DNA of 64,000 nt from Pempheris klunzingeri (Eukaryota; Chordata; Actinopteri; Acropomatiformes; Pempheridae). The translations under genes and the position numbers were made by a program. The DNA lies in the NCBI RefSeq assembly GCF_042242105.1, contig NC_092032.1:17794915-17858914 (forward strand). Direction: 5' to 3'. This document shows positions 1-10,783 of the stretch, piece after piece (position 1 is the stretch's first letter; every line of letters begins with the position of its first letter). The notes under the pieces were generated by a model. It had not been told where the DNA came from, did no database searches, and was given only the letters and a program-made list of their open reading frames with translations.

Positions 1-1507
1 CCCTGGGGTGCGTTGTCTTTGGAACCGGAACCACGCAGGAAGTCTTCCACAGAGCTGGTACCCTCTCCAGACTCAGGCTCAGGTTGAAGATGTGCAGGAG
101 CACCTGACAGAGCTGGTCTGCACAGTCCTTCAACAGTCTGGAGCTGATGCCATCAGGACCTGCGGCCTTCCTCGCCTTGGTCTTCCTCAGCTCACTTCTC
201 ACCTGGTTAGCTGTTATGGAGAGGCATGGGGTGTAGGGGGAGGGGGGTGTCAGAGTGCTGGGATGGTCCGTGCTTTGGTGAGTGGGGGGAGGGGCGGGGG
301 CAGAGTCAAATCTGTTGAAAAACAGATTAAGTTCGTTTGCCCTCTCCTGGTCTCCTTCCAGCCCCCTCTCATGGCCTCTGCTGTGACCAGAGATGGTTTT
401 TAGTCCTCTCCAGACTGCCCTTACATTGTTAGTCTGCAAGTGGCTCTCCATCTTGGTCCTGTATCTGGCCTTGCACTCCCAGATCTTCTTCTTCAGCTCC
501 TTCTGCACCCTCCTCAGCTCCTCCTTGTCCCCAGATCTGAAGACTCTCTTCTTCTCCTTCAGCAGGGCCTTCAGTTCTGAGGTCACCCAGGGTTTGTTAT
601 TGGAGAAGCACCGTACTTTCCTGGTGGGTACGGTGTTCTCCACACAGAAGTTAATGTAGTCCGTGATGCAGTGGGTCATAGTGTCGATGTCCTCTCCGTG
701 GGGGCTGCAGAGCACATCCCAGTCCGTGGTGTGAAAGCAGTCCTGCAGCGCCTCAGTGGCCTCCTTCGACCACTTCTTCACATACCTTTTGGTGGGGGGT
801 TGTTTCTTCACCAAAGGTATGTAAATGGGCTGCAGTCTCACCAGGTTGTGATCTGAGCGGCCCAGCGGGGGGAGGGGTGATGAACTGTATGCATCCTTGG
901 TGTTTGCATACAGTAAGTCCAGGGTTTTATTGTCTCTTGTGAAGCAGTCCACATACTGGCGGAATTTGGGGAGAGTGGTAGACAGTGATGCATGATTAAA
1001 GTCTCCTGATATGAGGATGAGGGACTGGGGGTGGGATGTCTGCAGCTGGGACACAACACTGTGGATGATCTCGCAGGCGGCAGCCGCGTCGGCCGAGGGG
1101 GGGATGTACACAGTCAACGCAATGACATGTGAAAACTCCCTCGGCAGGTAGTATGGCCGCAGGCCGACTGCCAGCAGTTCAACATCCTTGGTGCAGCGCT
1201 GTTCTCTGACGCTGACGTGCCCCGGGTTACACCACCGCTCATTCACGTACATCACCAGTCCCCCTCCTTTCTTCTTACCACTCTCCCTCACGCTCCGGTC
1301 CGCTCTGACGAGGTGGAAACCGTCCAAAGTTACGAGCGAATCCGGAGTGAGTTCGTTCAGCCACGTCTCCGTGAAGTGCATGATGCTGCACTCCCGGTAC
1401 TCCCGCTGCAGTCTGGTCAGCGCCGTTAGTTCCTCTATCTTGTTGGGGAGAGACCTCACGTTGCCCATAATTAAAGACGGTATGGATGGTTTTTCATTTT
1501 GCTGTTA
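1..1507 (-). mobile_element. Non-LTR retrotransposon (LINE, Rex1/L2/CR1-like), 5'-truncated, continues past left edge
   Basis: Read on the minus strand, one frame is open from a TAA at 1507-1505 to the window edge: 489 codons from the first ATG (1468) with no stop. It starts with the MGNVRSLPNK-type block that opens the apurinic-like endonuclease domain of fish Rex1/L2/CR1 LINEs. Endonuclease signatures follow: TETWL with a catalytic-type Glu, SGDFNH, and the terminal SDH in GRSDHNLV. A linker leads into the start of reverse transcriptase, with KAAGPDGISS. The element would nick target DNA and prime reverse transcription of its own RNA. The 5' part is missing, as is usual for LINE insertions. 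The RT catalytic YxDD and 3' tail would lie left of base 1. The uninterrupted frame suggests a young copy. Clade assignment from memory is moderate; LINE identity is strong. Confidence 0.9.
2..1468 (-). CDS. LINE ORF2 fragment: endonuclease plus N-terminal reverse transcriptase (partial)
   Basis: I checked this frame codon by codon: no TTA, CTA or TCA triplet occurs in phase on the plus strand between 2 and 1468. The ATG at 1468 is the first in frame. About 13 further in-frame codons lie upstream before the TAA, so the ancestral start was probably upstream of the truncation. Order: endonuclease (about residues 1-230), linker with basic residues (230-400), then the first RT block near residue 430. 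The protein is incomplete because the window ends. Confidence 0.85.
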   Translation of the reverse strand, partial: MGNVRSLPNKIEELTALTRLQREYRECSIMHFTETWLNELTPDSLVTLDGFHLVRADRSVRESGKKKGGGLVMYVNERWCNPGHVSVREQRCTKDVELLAVGLRPYYLPREFSHVIALTVYIPPSADAAAACEIIHSVVSQLQTSHPQSLILISGDFNHASLSTTLPKFRQYVDCFTRDNKTLDLLYANTKDAYSSSPLPPLGRSDHNLVRLQPIYIPLVKKQPPTKRYVKKWSKEATEALQDCFHTTDWDVLCSPHGEDIDTMTHCITDYINFCVENTVPTRKVRCFSNNKPWVTSELKALLKEKKRVFRSGDKEELRRVQKELKKKIWECKARYRTKMESHLQTNNVRAVWRGLKTISGHSRGHERGLEGDQERANELNLFFNRFDSAPAPPPTHQSTDHPSTLTPPSPYTPCLSITANQVRSELRKTKARKAAGPDGISSRLLKDCADQLCQVLLHIFNLSLSLERVPALWKTSCVVPVPKTTHPR

Positions 1508-2917
1508 CAAACTGGGTCATAGTATTGTATTCCTGGCTGTCTTTCATATCAGCTATGGGAAGGTTTTACTCGCCCACTTCATGCTGAGATGTGGGAAGTG
1601 GCTGAAACAGCTTCACAGGGACAACCCACATGAGAGATCAGGCAGGTTTTGAGGGCAAATAGAAAATCTGCACACTGTTTTATGCTCTCAGAATAACTGT
1701 CATTATATATTACTGATGCTAAGCTTCGGCTTTGTTTTCCACTGACCTTTCAAAGAGATGCCAGTGATGTTACCTGACGAATATCTTGGCAGCACAACTA
1801 CTGCATGTCAGTTGGGGGGTTTATGAACAGGCAGATAGTAAATAATGATGCTTTGTTACCTGCTGCACAGACAATGTCCGTGTGGACAGCAGATGTTCTG
1901 TGCCCAGTGTTCAAATTCTGTTTTTAATTCACTTTATTTCTCCGTCTCCAGCTCAGTGAAACTAAATGTAAAAAAAATCTTAAAATCTGGTAAATGATAA
2001 TATGATATCACTTCGTCAACACGGTGTGAAAATGAATCATATTTTCACAGTCAGAGTGATAAAGTCTCCAAAGCAAAACAGGCACAAGCTCCCAACAAAC
2101 TTTCTATCAGATGTCAATCTCTTTCTCTACAATAATAATGTGAGGATGTGTGACGTCACTGGTACCTACACCTGCACCGGGTTTTAAATGACAAAACATA
2201 ACCATCATTTCTAATCTAATTGTTTCAAAGGCAGGGGTGAAAAAGGGTAATAGATAAATGTTTTCAGCCACCAGGCCTCCATGAATCAGTACTCAAACCA
2301 CAAGACTAAAAACATTCAGCACCATTTATCATCATTAACTTTACATAATGTTAGATTGATATAACAGTGACAGAATATGGTCAAACTGGTGATTTAATCA
2401 GAGCACCTCTGAGCGGCTGAACAAAAAAATCTTTAAAAATCTGTTGGATAAGATTTTACATCACAAGCTGCATTTGACTATTTTTGGAACAAGAGCGGAA
2501 TGACTCAACAATACGAGTTGCATCTTTGTGTGCGGTGCGCTGGTTTCATGTGACCCACACCGTCAGCAGCAGCGTGTTTTCTCTGAGGCCCAGCGAGGTG
2601 AATGCAGCAGTGGGGGTCACGCTGAGAGGACAGTGGGGATGGGTCTGTGCAGAGGGGGCCAAGGTGCAGAGCTGTGGGCTTGTTCAGCCGAAGGAGCCCT
2701 GCGAGCGAACGATAGGAGATGTGACGTGACCACATCTCCAGCCAAGTGCTCGCTGCTGGCCGGGAAGGCAGGCTGATAAGAGTGAATTTAAGTCATGGCC
2801 AATAATTTGTGTCCGAGTCTTTCTTGTTTAAGAAAATGAGCTTTAGCTTGATTATTATTTCTAGTCGATACCTTATAGGAATCAAGTGTTTCTGTGTTTC
2901 TATCTGTCCGAGCACTA
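1508..2917. other. Intergenic, no gene recognised
   Basis: The short ORFs here show no recognisable protein family and no paired splice sites. Sequence is AT-rich with no long repeat that I can name. A GC-richer patch at about 2570-2770 gives overlapping ORFs on both strands, but none looks like a known domain. Confidence 0.5.
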
Positions 2918-3360
2918 TTAACCTCTTAAGACCTGAGCTCTTGTTTGATATGCATTTTTTATTTCTCCTTGCTATTTGGGCTTATTGCACCCTGATAAGT
3001 ATAAAACCGAAGCATCATCTTTTTACATGGTGTAGTTTTAGAGAAACATTATGTCCACATATGTGGACAATCGGTCTTAATTTCCAGAAAACACAATAAA
3101 GTCACCTTTGTGCAAAACTCTTTATTTCCACCCTGAACATAGCAGTTTTTTTCTCCTGACTGCTTTTGCATGTATTCATAACATACAAAACATATTTTGA
3201 ACATGTTTTGAAAATCACGGTGCAAAAAACAATATGAAATATCAACAATGTTGCCCACATACATGTCCATACGGCCCCAGCTAAGCAGAATGAACTACTA
3301 TGGTAATATAACCCAAAGTGTGATGTCCACACATGTGTACACCAGGTCTTTAGAGGTTAA
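2918..3360. mobile_element. piggyBac-like MITE with TTAA target duplications
   Basis: TTAA at 2918-2921 is followed by CCTCTTAAGACCTG. The other end reads CAGGTCTTTAGAGG and then TTAA at 3357-3360. The termini are inverted repeats, 13 of 14 identical, and the flanking TTAA is the hallmark target-site duplication of piggyBac transposases. The 435-bp interior codes for no transposase and carries small palindromes such as TCCACATATGTGGA near 3055. It is non-autonomous. Superfamily assignment rests on TTAA plus TIR structure only. Confidence 0.75.
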
Positions 3361-5596
3361 TATTCCTGCCTGTTTCATACAGTCATTCAAAAATGTAATC
3401 TATTCAAGAATATTAATTTTGCCACATGCACGTCACACTGTGTAAGAAGGCTCTAATAAGGTCGCTATCGCTGACTGTTGTCAGGCTGCACGATATTCAT
3501 CTTGATGAATGAGCTCAGGTGTGGACAGACAGAAAGTGAAGATGACAGCAGAAGAAGGAAGCGCTGCATGCTTCATAGACATAGACGCCCGCATGGACAC
3601 CCAGAGCTTCTTCTCTGTTCGAGCTACTGTGAAAATAATCCGTCTAATGTGCAGAGACTATTAGTCACATTTATAGTGTTTTTACACATCAACAGTTCAC
3701 TGCCACATCATGCAGGATTCTTCAGTTTATTCCTTATTAATGCCAACTTTGATTTATAATAGACTTTGGCATTTGCTCCAATTATGTACTTACATTATTT
3801 GTTTACGCTTTTAAGATGCATCGACTTTCGGAGCAGCCAACGGTGTAAGAGGGGCCTTTAAGTTTCTGTAAGATCACCTACAATCTCAAAATACAATAAA
3901 ACTTATTATTAATCATGGTTGTTACCCATGTCTTGAAAGTCACTACATAAATGAAGTTATTATTTGTTTTAATGATGTTATTCATGTAACAGCAGCAACT
4001 AGTTCTGTCATAAAAGTTGAATGCACTGAAGGCGCTTGGTCTTATTGGCACTAGTGGGAATACAAAGAGTTTAACACTGATGGAAGAATGAGTCGTTGCC
4101 TCCTAAATGGCAGTTTCATTATGGACACTTGAGATGTGACTTGGTCTGGTGACATTTATCATTTAAGAGATGTGATTATAAAAGACGTCGTGACTTCAGA
4201 GCCCTCGCTGCATCCACGTTCAACTAAACATAATGTTTTTTTTTTAAATACAAGTCACAAATGAAGCACCAGCGTTCACTCAGAGCCACTGCAGTCAGTT
4301 TTATCTCCATCTCAAGAGCCGCTTCTCTGCCTCTCTGACCTGATCAATAAAGTTTCACATAATTGTCAGGCGACGGAGAACAAGACAGACACAGCTGTAG
4401 GCAACCGTCAAAGCTGAGTCCCCGGGATTCACAGTGGAAGAGAACCAAAGAGCCCGTCTCTCATTAACATTCCCCACAGTCACCTTCAACAGTACATTTG
4501 CCTTACTGAGAGCGGCAGCACTCAGCTGGGGGATGGATTTCCCTGTTCTCATGTCTGAATATTTTAATGTGTCATCAAAGTGGCAGCTCATTTCCAGCAC
4601 GGCGAAACGCTAAGCCCGAGCCAAACACTGGAACAAGAAGTCTTTCTGAGGGATAATATTAGCATACTGCCTCGGCGGTTTGATAGGAGAACCGATTCAG
4701 ACAAGACGTTATTGACTCTGAGGCAAGTTGAATAGTGCACTGATCGTGGACCTTTGTGCTACTGGCATGAAATAAAGATTGCAGCACAGGCTGGGGATGC
4801 AGGCACTGAGTTTGTGTGTGAGAGATGGTGGGTTCCTCTCTCTGATTCAAGCAGAGCGCTGTGACAAGTCCTTTAAACCGTAGTTCTTTTTAAACACACT
4901 CTGGCTTATCAGGCTCTCAGATCACCCCCCAAAAAACAAGCTTTTCCTCATATTTCAACCTGAACATGTGAAAACTGCAAACTCAAGAGACCACTCAGAT
5001 ACAGCCACAGTTAGAAGGACTATTTGACATGCTGTAAATAATGCTTGGTCTCCGCCTTAGTCAGGGTGAGTTGAGGAGATTGATTTTCATTTCATCATTG
5101 TGCTCCCAGCACGGAAATCTGTCCGGGGGGGTTCAGCACAAACACAGGGACCAGTGGGGATACAACAAAGTTGCTTCAATGAAGGGGAAAAAATAAACTT
5201 TCCAACAACTCCTAATTTGTCTCAGTCACATCTTGTTTAGTTAGCGTCTGAGATGAAGACACTGGTTTTAGCAGCATTAAGTTCTAAGATCATAAAGATA
5301 CAAATTCATGTGCAATTCAATAAATTACTTTAAGGACAGGTGTTGCATTTGCACACCTCAGCTCTATCTTTACACATCTTGGGTTTATAATGTCTGGTAG
5401 GTATAAAACTTATGGAACTAGTCCAGTAGATCTCCTCCACCACCAGCAGAGAGCAGGCGGTGAACAAGCTCCAGTGGCTCTAATGCAACCCTTCACAGCA
5501 ACTACATGTGATCAACGCGCGTCCACTAAAAGTGCTGTTTTTTTCCACTCTGACAGACTCAGATTACAACATTACAAAACAAACAAAGACAAACAA
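3361..5596. other. Intergenic, no gene recognised
   Basis: AT-rich non-coding sequence. ORFs up to 93 codons have no recognised homology, no codon bias that I can see, and no plausible splice context. Confidence 0.45.
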
Positions 5597-5950
5597 GTAA
5601 GATCCTTTGTTAAAACAGAAACATCTTTGGTATTTCGGTATTCAAACCCACCAGACTCCATTGTCAAAAACATCATTTTACATTGCACAATAAGGAAGTG
5701 GCTGTTCTACTAGTGCCTCGATCACTTGCTTTGCTTGTGTTATTGTGTGTTACGCAAATATGGTGTTGGACCCAAACTAACCCTTTAAAACACCAAAGTC
5801 AAACAATAACATAAACAGATTAACTGATGGAGGCAGCGGTTGACTAGCAGCACCCATGTAAAATTACTGTTTTTGTCAATGGAGTCTGGTGGCTTTGAGG
5901 AGAGCAACATAACAGCTGTTTCTGGTTAATCAAAAAAGATCTTACAGGTC
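5597..5950. repeat. Fold-back (long inverted repeat) element
   Basis: The arm at about 5597-5681 and the arm at about 5857-5950 are reverse complements with scattered mismatches. The best core is CCACCAGACTCCATTG (5650-5665) against its complement CAATGGAGTCTGGTGG (5877-5892). Homology continues outward through AAACAGAAAC and GTAAGATC and inward to ATTTTAC. Arms are about 85-95 nt and the spacer about 175 nt. This fits a MITE or fold-back DNA transposon. No coding capacity is seen and I cannot name the family. Confidence 0.7.
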
Positions 5951-6339
5951 TCTCTATGGTTTCTGCAATACTGTCAGACACTTCAAATACCAGTCTGGGC
6001 CAGTCGGTGGACATACTTTGATCTGGCTCAGTTGCCCTGAAGGGCTACATTACAGTCATTATGGCTCGTCGCTGGACCATTTCCAAAAATCTATTATTCC
6101 TACCAGTCATTTCACACCCAAAATATGTAAAAATAGGGCCCAGTTATCCTCAAATGTAGCTAAATTATGGTTACTATTTTGGTGTCAGTCAGATTTTTTG
6201 TAAGTAACGTAAGTAAGTTTTGTAGGCACCTTAAAGGAATCAGGCCTGCTTTTTAGGTAAAGGATCTGGGTAAGACCTTTCAGTTAGATCAGAGTTAGAT
6301 TGTTGTATATTGTTATACAAACAAGATATAACATGGTGA

Positions 6340-6515
6340 TTAAAGAGCTTTAGAGGTGCTGGTTGGCAGATTTTGTCACCTGTGGACAGAGCAGCTACCT
6401 GTTTCCTCCTATATCCAGCCTTTATGCTGCACTAAGCTAATCGTAAAGGACATATACAAGAGCGGTATCAATTCTCTCATCTCGTTCTCGACAGGAACGC
6501 GAACGCGAATTCCTC
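6340..6515 (+). repeat. Dispersed teleost repeat, copy 1 (degraded)
   Basis: Contains the block running from a 'tttagaggtgctgg' start through 'gtttcctcctatatccagcctttatgctgcactaagcta' fragments to 'ggtatcaattctctcatctc'. The order of these blocks matches copies at 8252-8375 and 47960-48150. I recognise the 'ccagtctttatgctaagctaagctaa' core as frequent in percomorph genomes, but I cannot assign a class. Confidence 0.6.
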
Positions 6516-8251
6516 AAGTGGGATCTTGGTAATGTCATGAAAAGAGGATTGTAACATCAGCTGCAGTGATGATCTCTGTGCATCACAGCGCTCAGGATGA
6601 AGCCTGTGGTTAAGAGCCCCCATCAGCAGCTCTTCACCCTCTGGTTCCTCTGAACCACTGTTAGAGAGACAGCACTTGTGCTTTGCTGCCACTGCTCTGC
6701 ATCTCACTGTCCGCAGCCTGTGTGACTCATTTCCTTCGCAGAGGGTCTGGCTGCTTCAGCCGCACTTCAAAAGACTGCAGAGAGGAGGGCTGCCACAGCC
6801 AGTGCCTCTGCGCCGGCTCCAGCCCTCTCACAGCCGCAGACCAGAGAAGGAAACCACCAAACTGGTGAAACTGACAATTCAAATTCTCCTGGCTTGTAAT
6901 TAAGGGTGTGTGTGTCATTTCCTGTCCTTGATTACTTGGAAAGTGGAGCTGCCTTTCGCAGAAGAAGAGTGTCAGTCACCGCTCCCCTGAAACGCTGCCT
7001 CCGGCCTCGCACCTGTTGTCTGAGCCTGCAGGGGGACGCAGGGTGTGAGCAGTGTTAACACGCCTGGCCCTCTGCCCGTCCAGGCACTACCCCCCCAACA
7101 CGACATCTGATCCAGTGGTGGCCAACAGCTGCACCGTGTTTTTGGCGCTGTTATGCCTGTTATGCCGTTAGATCTCCTGCTTGTCCAGAATGTGTCATGA
7201 ATGCAGAGGAATCTGCTTTCACCACGTTTTTTTTTTTTTTTTTTGGGGGGGGGAGTAAACATGCATGTTGGAATGAAGGTTCCTGGTGAGAATGTGGGCT
7301 GAGAAGACGAGTTACTCAACAGTGAGGGAAAACAGAAAAACAAACCCTGGTTGCCTTCTGGTCAGCAAGAGTGGACATTAACTCTGACACATGCTCAGCT
7401 CTCATTACAGACTAAATTATAGCTGAAACAAAGAGATAGAGGCTGCAGACCCTGTTTGCACGCACATAAGTCATAAGGGGGGGGGGGGGGGGGGGGTAAA
7501 TGTGCAGTGAATTTAATGGAAAAATTCCAAGGTATGAGCTACTGTTGCAGCTATCTTCCCCAGACGACATCAGTGATTTATTTCAGCCACAAAGCTACTG
7601 TTAACACCCAGAAAAGTTGATGAGAAAAACAACTTTATTTCAGGCGCGCACCAAAATCGCTCACTATAGTAATGAGAAGGCATGTGGCAGGGTTAACGCC
7701 CACCCCGCAGACTGGGAGGTGGGACGCTTGTTTCGCTGCTGAGTGATTTCTCTTCTGCGGCATAAATAATCCGTGGCTGAACAGCGCTGGCAGCACTCCA
7801 GCGGGGCTAAATTGAAAAACTTGCAGTCATTTTGGCCTCTGATGAGAAAGTGATATCTATACAGCTGAGTTGCTGCAGGGAATTTGTGTCTGTGTTGTTT
7901 TATTCCTCCTGAAGCACTGATGCAGAACAAACTGTGAAGTGTGTGAGGTTCACAGCCCTTGAGTCCAGCTTGCAGGACAAGCTCTCCCCGACGAAAGCAG
8001 CAGGGAGAGCTGTCTGGTTAAAAAAAATCCTTAACTGGATGGTTTACAAAAGTGACAAAAACATATTTTTGCTCACGTAAAATTACTTTTTGAGATGTTT
8101 TGAGATCTGTCTCCAAGATTTCTGCCTCCTGCTGAGACAACGGAGGTGAACGCAAGCTTTCTGTGACACTTTCAGCATCAATAGTTTTTGCAGTGACTAT
8201 TATTTTCTGGACCAAGAATTGCTCCTGCACATGACCCAGTGTGAAAAACAG

Positions 8252-8375
8252 ATTTCCTCCTGCTTCCAGTCTCTATGCTAAGCTAAGCTAAGCGATGGTT
8301 CCAGTGTTCTCTTATCAAACTCTTAACAGGAAAGCAAATAAGCACGTTGCCTTAAACGTTGGACTATTCCTTTAA
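8252..8375 (+). repeat. Dispersed teleost repeat, copy 2
   Basis: Shows the core CCAGTCTCTATGCTAAGCTA followed by 'aacaggaaagcaaataagcac' and ending in 'ggactattcctttaa'. It is colinear with the copies at 6340 and 47960. Confidence 0.65.
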
Positions 8376-9044
8376 ATATAATATTTAATGTGAGAAAGAG
8401 AGGGAAGGATTAAATGGATACTGTACCTCAAAAACCACCAAAACCTTTTGCTACTAACTTCTATAATGATTTCTGTGAACTGACTGAATGTAACAGTGCG
8501 ATGTAGCTTCAGGGCCATGCTGAGGGAACGAATTAATGAGATTTTGAAAATAAAGTTGTAATATTATGTGAAAAGTCACATTTTGAGGAAAAATATTAAG
8601 CATTATGTCAAAAAATGGAGGAAAAAAGTCATAATAGTATGAGAATAAAGTCACGACTTCACGTTATGTTGAAGGGGAAATATCAGACGAGCAGGACGCT
8701 GAAAATGAGAAAATATGTCTTTCGATACATTAACACCTATTTTTGTTTTCAATTCTATTCTTGTAAAATCAGGATTACTTTATTCTCGTAATATTACTTT
8801 TCTCAAAGTTATGACATCATCCTCTAAGCCCCACCCCCTGGGCCCTACTATACGGGATCGTAAATAAGCAAACATCACTGGTTTATCTGTTCAATCATAA
8901 TGATCCTAAACAGTCAGTCAGTCAGTCAGTGATATCAGCCTTCCATTAGTGCTTCTGTGCTCAAAACACACTGACAGTTAAAACCAAACTGAAACCTCCA
9001 TGTCCTCACTTTTTATAGTTCCTGTAATTTCAGATCTTTGCACG

Positions 9045-9105
9045 CACACACAGACACACACACACAGACACACACACGCACACACAGACACACACACACA
9101 CTCAC
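9045..9105. repeat. CA/CACAGA microsatellite
   Basis: Interrupted (CA)n tract with repeated 'cacagacacacacac' units. Read on the minus strand it is GT-rich, and it lies 45-110 nt downstream of the candidate epc1 poly(A) signal. Confidence 0.9.
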
Positions 9106-9129
9106 AAAAGACACCAGAGTCCAAACAAT

Positions 9130-10710
9130 TCACATTTAATGCCCTGGGCTTTATTGTCTTATTTTAGTGAGAGTTCTGTCACATTTTTTTTAGTCTTTTC
9201 AGCCTCCAGGTGGGACAAGTAAACCTCAAGGATATATCCTGCCATTGGACTGGGCATTCAAATTCTGACAAAGACGAGAAGCACTACTAAGTAATGCTGC
9301 CTTTGTGCCTAACTCTTCACAGAAGAGAGTACATAAAATTCCCCAAAGGAAGGCACCCAATACTTGTGGTTTTTGGCCTTGCAGCCGTCTGGAGATTCTT
9401 TTTTCAAAGAAAAAAAGAAAATAAAGAAAAAGGGGAAGAGAGGGGAGGAAACCTGCTGTTTTCCCAAGACCCCTCAGACCCCTCATTAGCATTTTTTGTT
9501 ATTAAAAATTGGAATGATGAAACACGTACAGCGATTACTGCCCATTCACCTCCCTTATCACCTATGCACGAACAAGTAACAAATTAACAAAAGAATGAAG
9601 TCTTTCAATAAAACGAAAAGCTTACAATCAAGTTTACCACAAGAACAAGAGAATACAAAAATAACTGAATTTTTGTTTTACAAAAATGTTTGTGGGATAA
9701 AACAAATAAGGGGAATCCGCTTGCATGAAAATGAAGGACAACCCCTTTAAAAACAAACAAAATACAAAAGCAGCATTGATATTTATCAAAACCATGAACA
9801 AAACAAAATCACAAAAAAAAAAAAAAAAATAGTGCTTTAATCAGAAGCAGCAAAGGCTTCTGGGAAGAGACTTCATCCCTGTTTTGTTACTTGTGTTTGG
9901 GACAATGTTAATGGAAGCTCCCAGGAAGAGAGGAGCACCTCTCTTCAAGTGAACTGCAGTCACCTGCCAACACACTACCTCCTCTTCATCCTCCTCCTCC
10001 TCCTCCTGGTTCTCCTGGCCTCCTGGTCTGTATGTATGTCACCACTGATTTTCACATGATCCACAGAGAGAAGCACAGGGACCCAAAATAAACGTGGGGG
10101 GGGGAGGGAACCTGCATTGTGTTCACAATATACAAAAATACCCAGGAGTCCGTAGCTACCTAACATTTACTACAGCACAGGAACCAACAAAGGTACAGTG
10201 TACAAATAAAAAACAAACTAAACCAAAAACAAAACAAAAAAACTGTAAACACAGCACAATAAATAGATAAAAACAGCAGGCTCCGCACCATGCACATGAT
10301 GTGATAAAACTCTTGTCTATACAACTCCCACATCTCTCACACTCGCCACAAGTTACTTGGCTTACTTTTTTTTCCTTTAAGTTTGACTCCCAAGTGCAAA
10401 ACATCACAAATGGACAGTTCTGTATTCAAGTAATATATACAAGGGGGATATTACAAATATGTAGTTACTGTACAGATACTAATTTTGCCATATTCATAAT
10501 TTACAGATGTCAATCTTGTACTTTTAACAGTAACAAAACACAAAACAAAAAAAAAAAACGGTTTAAAAAGTATGAGAGATGAGAATTGCAAGCGAGCGGC
10601 CGCGGCCCCTCGTCATTCCGTCAGTCTGCGTCAGAGTCCTGCTGTCCCTTTTGCATTCCCGATGCTACGATGCACAGCACCTAAAGAGCGGACTCTTCAC
10701 TGCACCGCTA
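9130..10710 (-). other. epc1: Probable epc1 3' UTR
   Basis: Non-coding sequence between the epc1 stop codon (TAG at 10713-10711) and the first minus-strand AATAAA (9155-9150). It is A/T-rich with poly-A and poly-T tracts. The length of about 1.5 kb is reasonable for this gene. The true cleavage site needs transcript data; I place it near 9130 by inference. Confidence 0.6.
9150..9155 (-). terminator. epc1: Candidate epc1 poly(A) signal AATAAA
   Basis: The plus strand reads TTTATT, so the minus strand reads AATAAA. It is the first canonical hexamer that I see downstream of the epc1 stop, and it is followed on the minus strand by a TG-rich tract at 9105-9045 that could act as the GU-rich downstream element. 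Confidence 0.6.
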
Positions 10711-10783
10711 CTACGTCACCTCCATGGCCACTGTGTTGTCTGCTATACTGTTCAGTGCTGGCTTGTCTTCGTCGTGATTATCC
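10711..10783 (-). CDS. epc1: epc1 exon 14, C-terminus (aa 813-836)
   Basis: Acceptor CCCCCAACAG. Encodes DNHDEDKPALNSIADNTVAM then EVT and TAG. This matches the invariant EPC1/EPC2 C-terminus NTVAMEVT. Too short for an ORF list. Confidence 0.95.

Larger units (their letters stand above)
5951..9040. other. Intergenic with simple runs; no gene recognised
   Basis: Holds two copies of a dispersed repeat (listed separately), a T-run followed by a G-run (about 7227-7252), a long G-run (about 7479-7496) and a CAGT tetranucleotide patch (about 8909-8930). No ORF resembles a known protein. Confidence 0.5.

Noticed and set aside
2484..2776. Overlapping ORFs on both strands in a GC-rich patch
   Set aside because: All frames open because of composition; no domain recognised.
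6676..6903. Cysteine-rich plus-strand frame resembling an EGF or receptor exon (GSGCFSRTSKDCREEG)
   Set aside because: Only one short frame with a weak acceptor, no donor and no neighbouring exons; the resemblance is spacing only.
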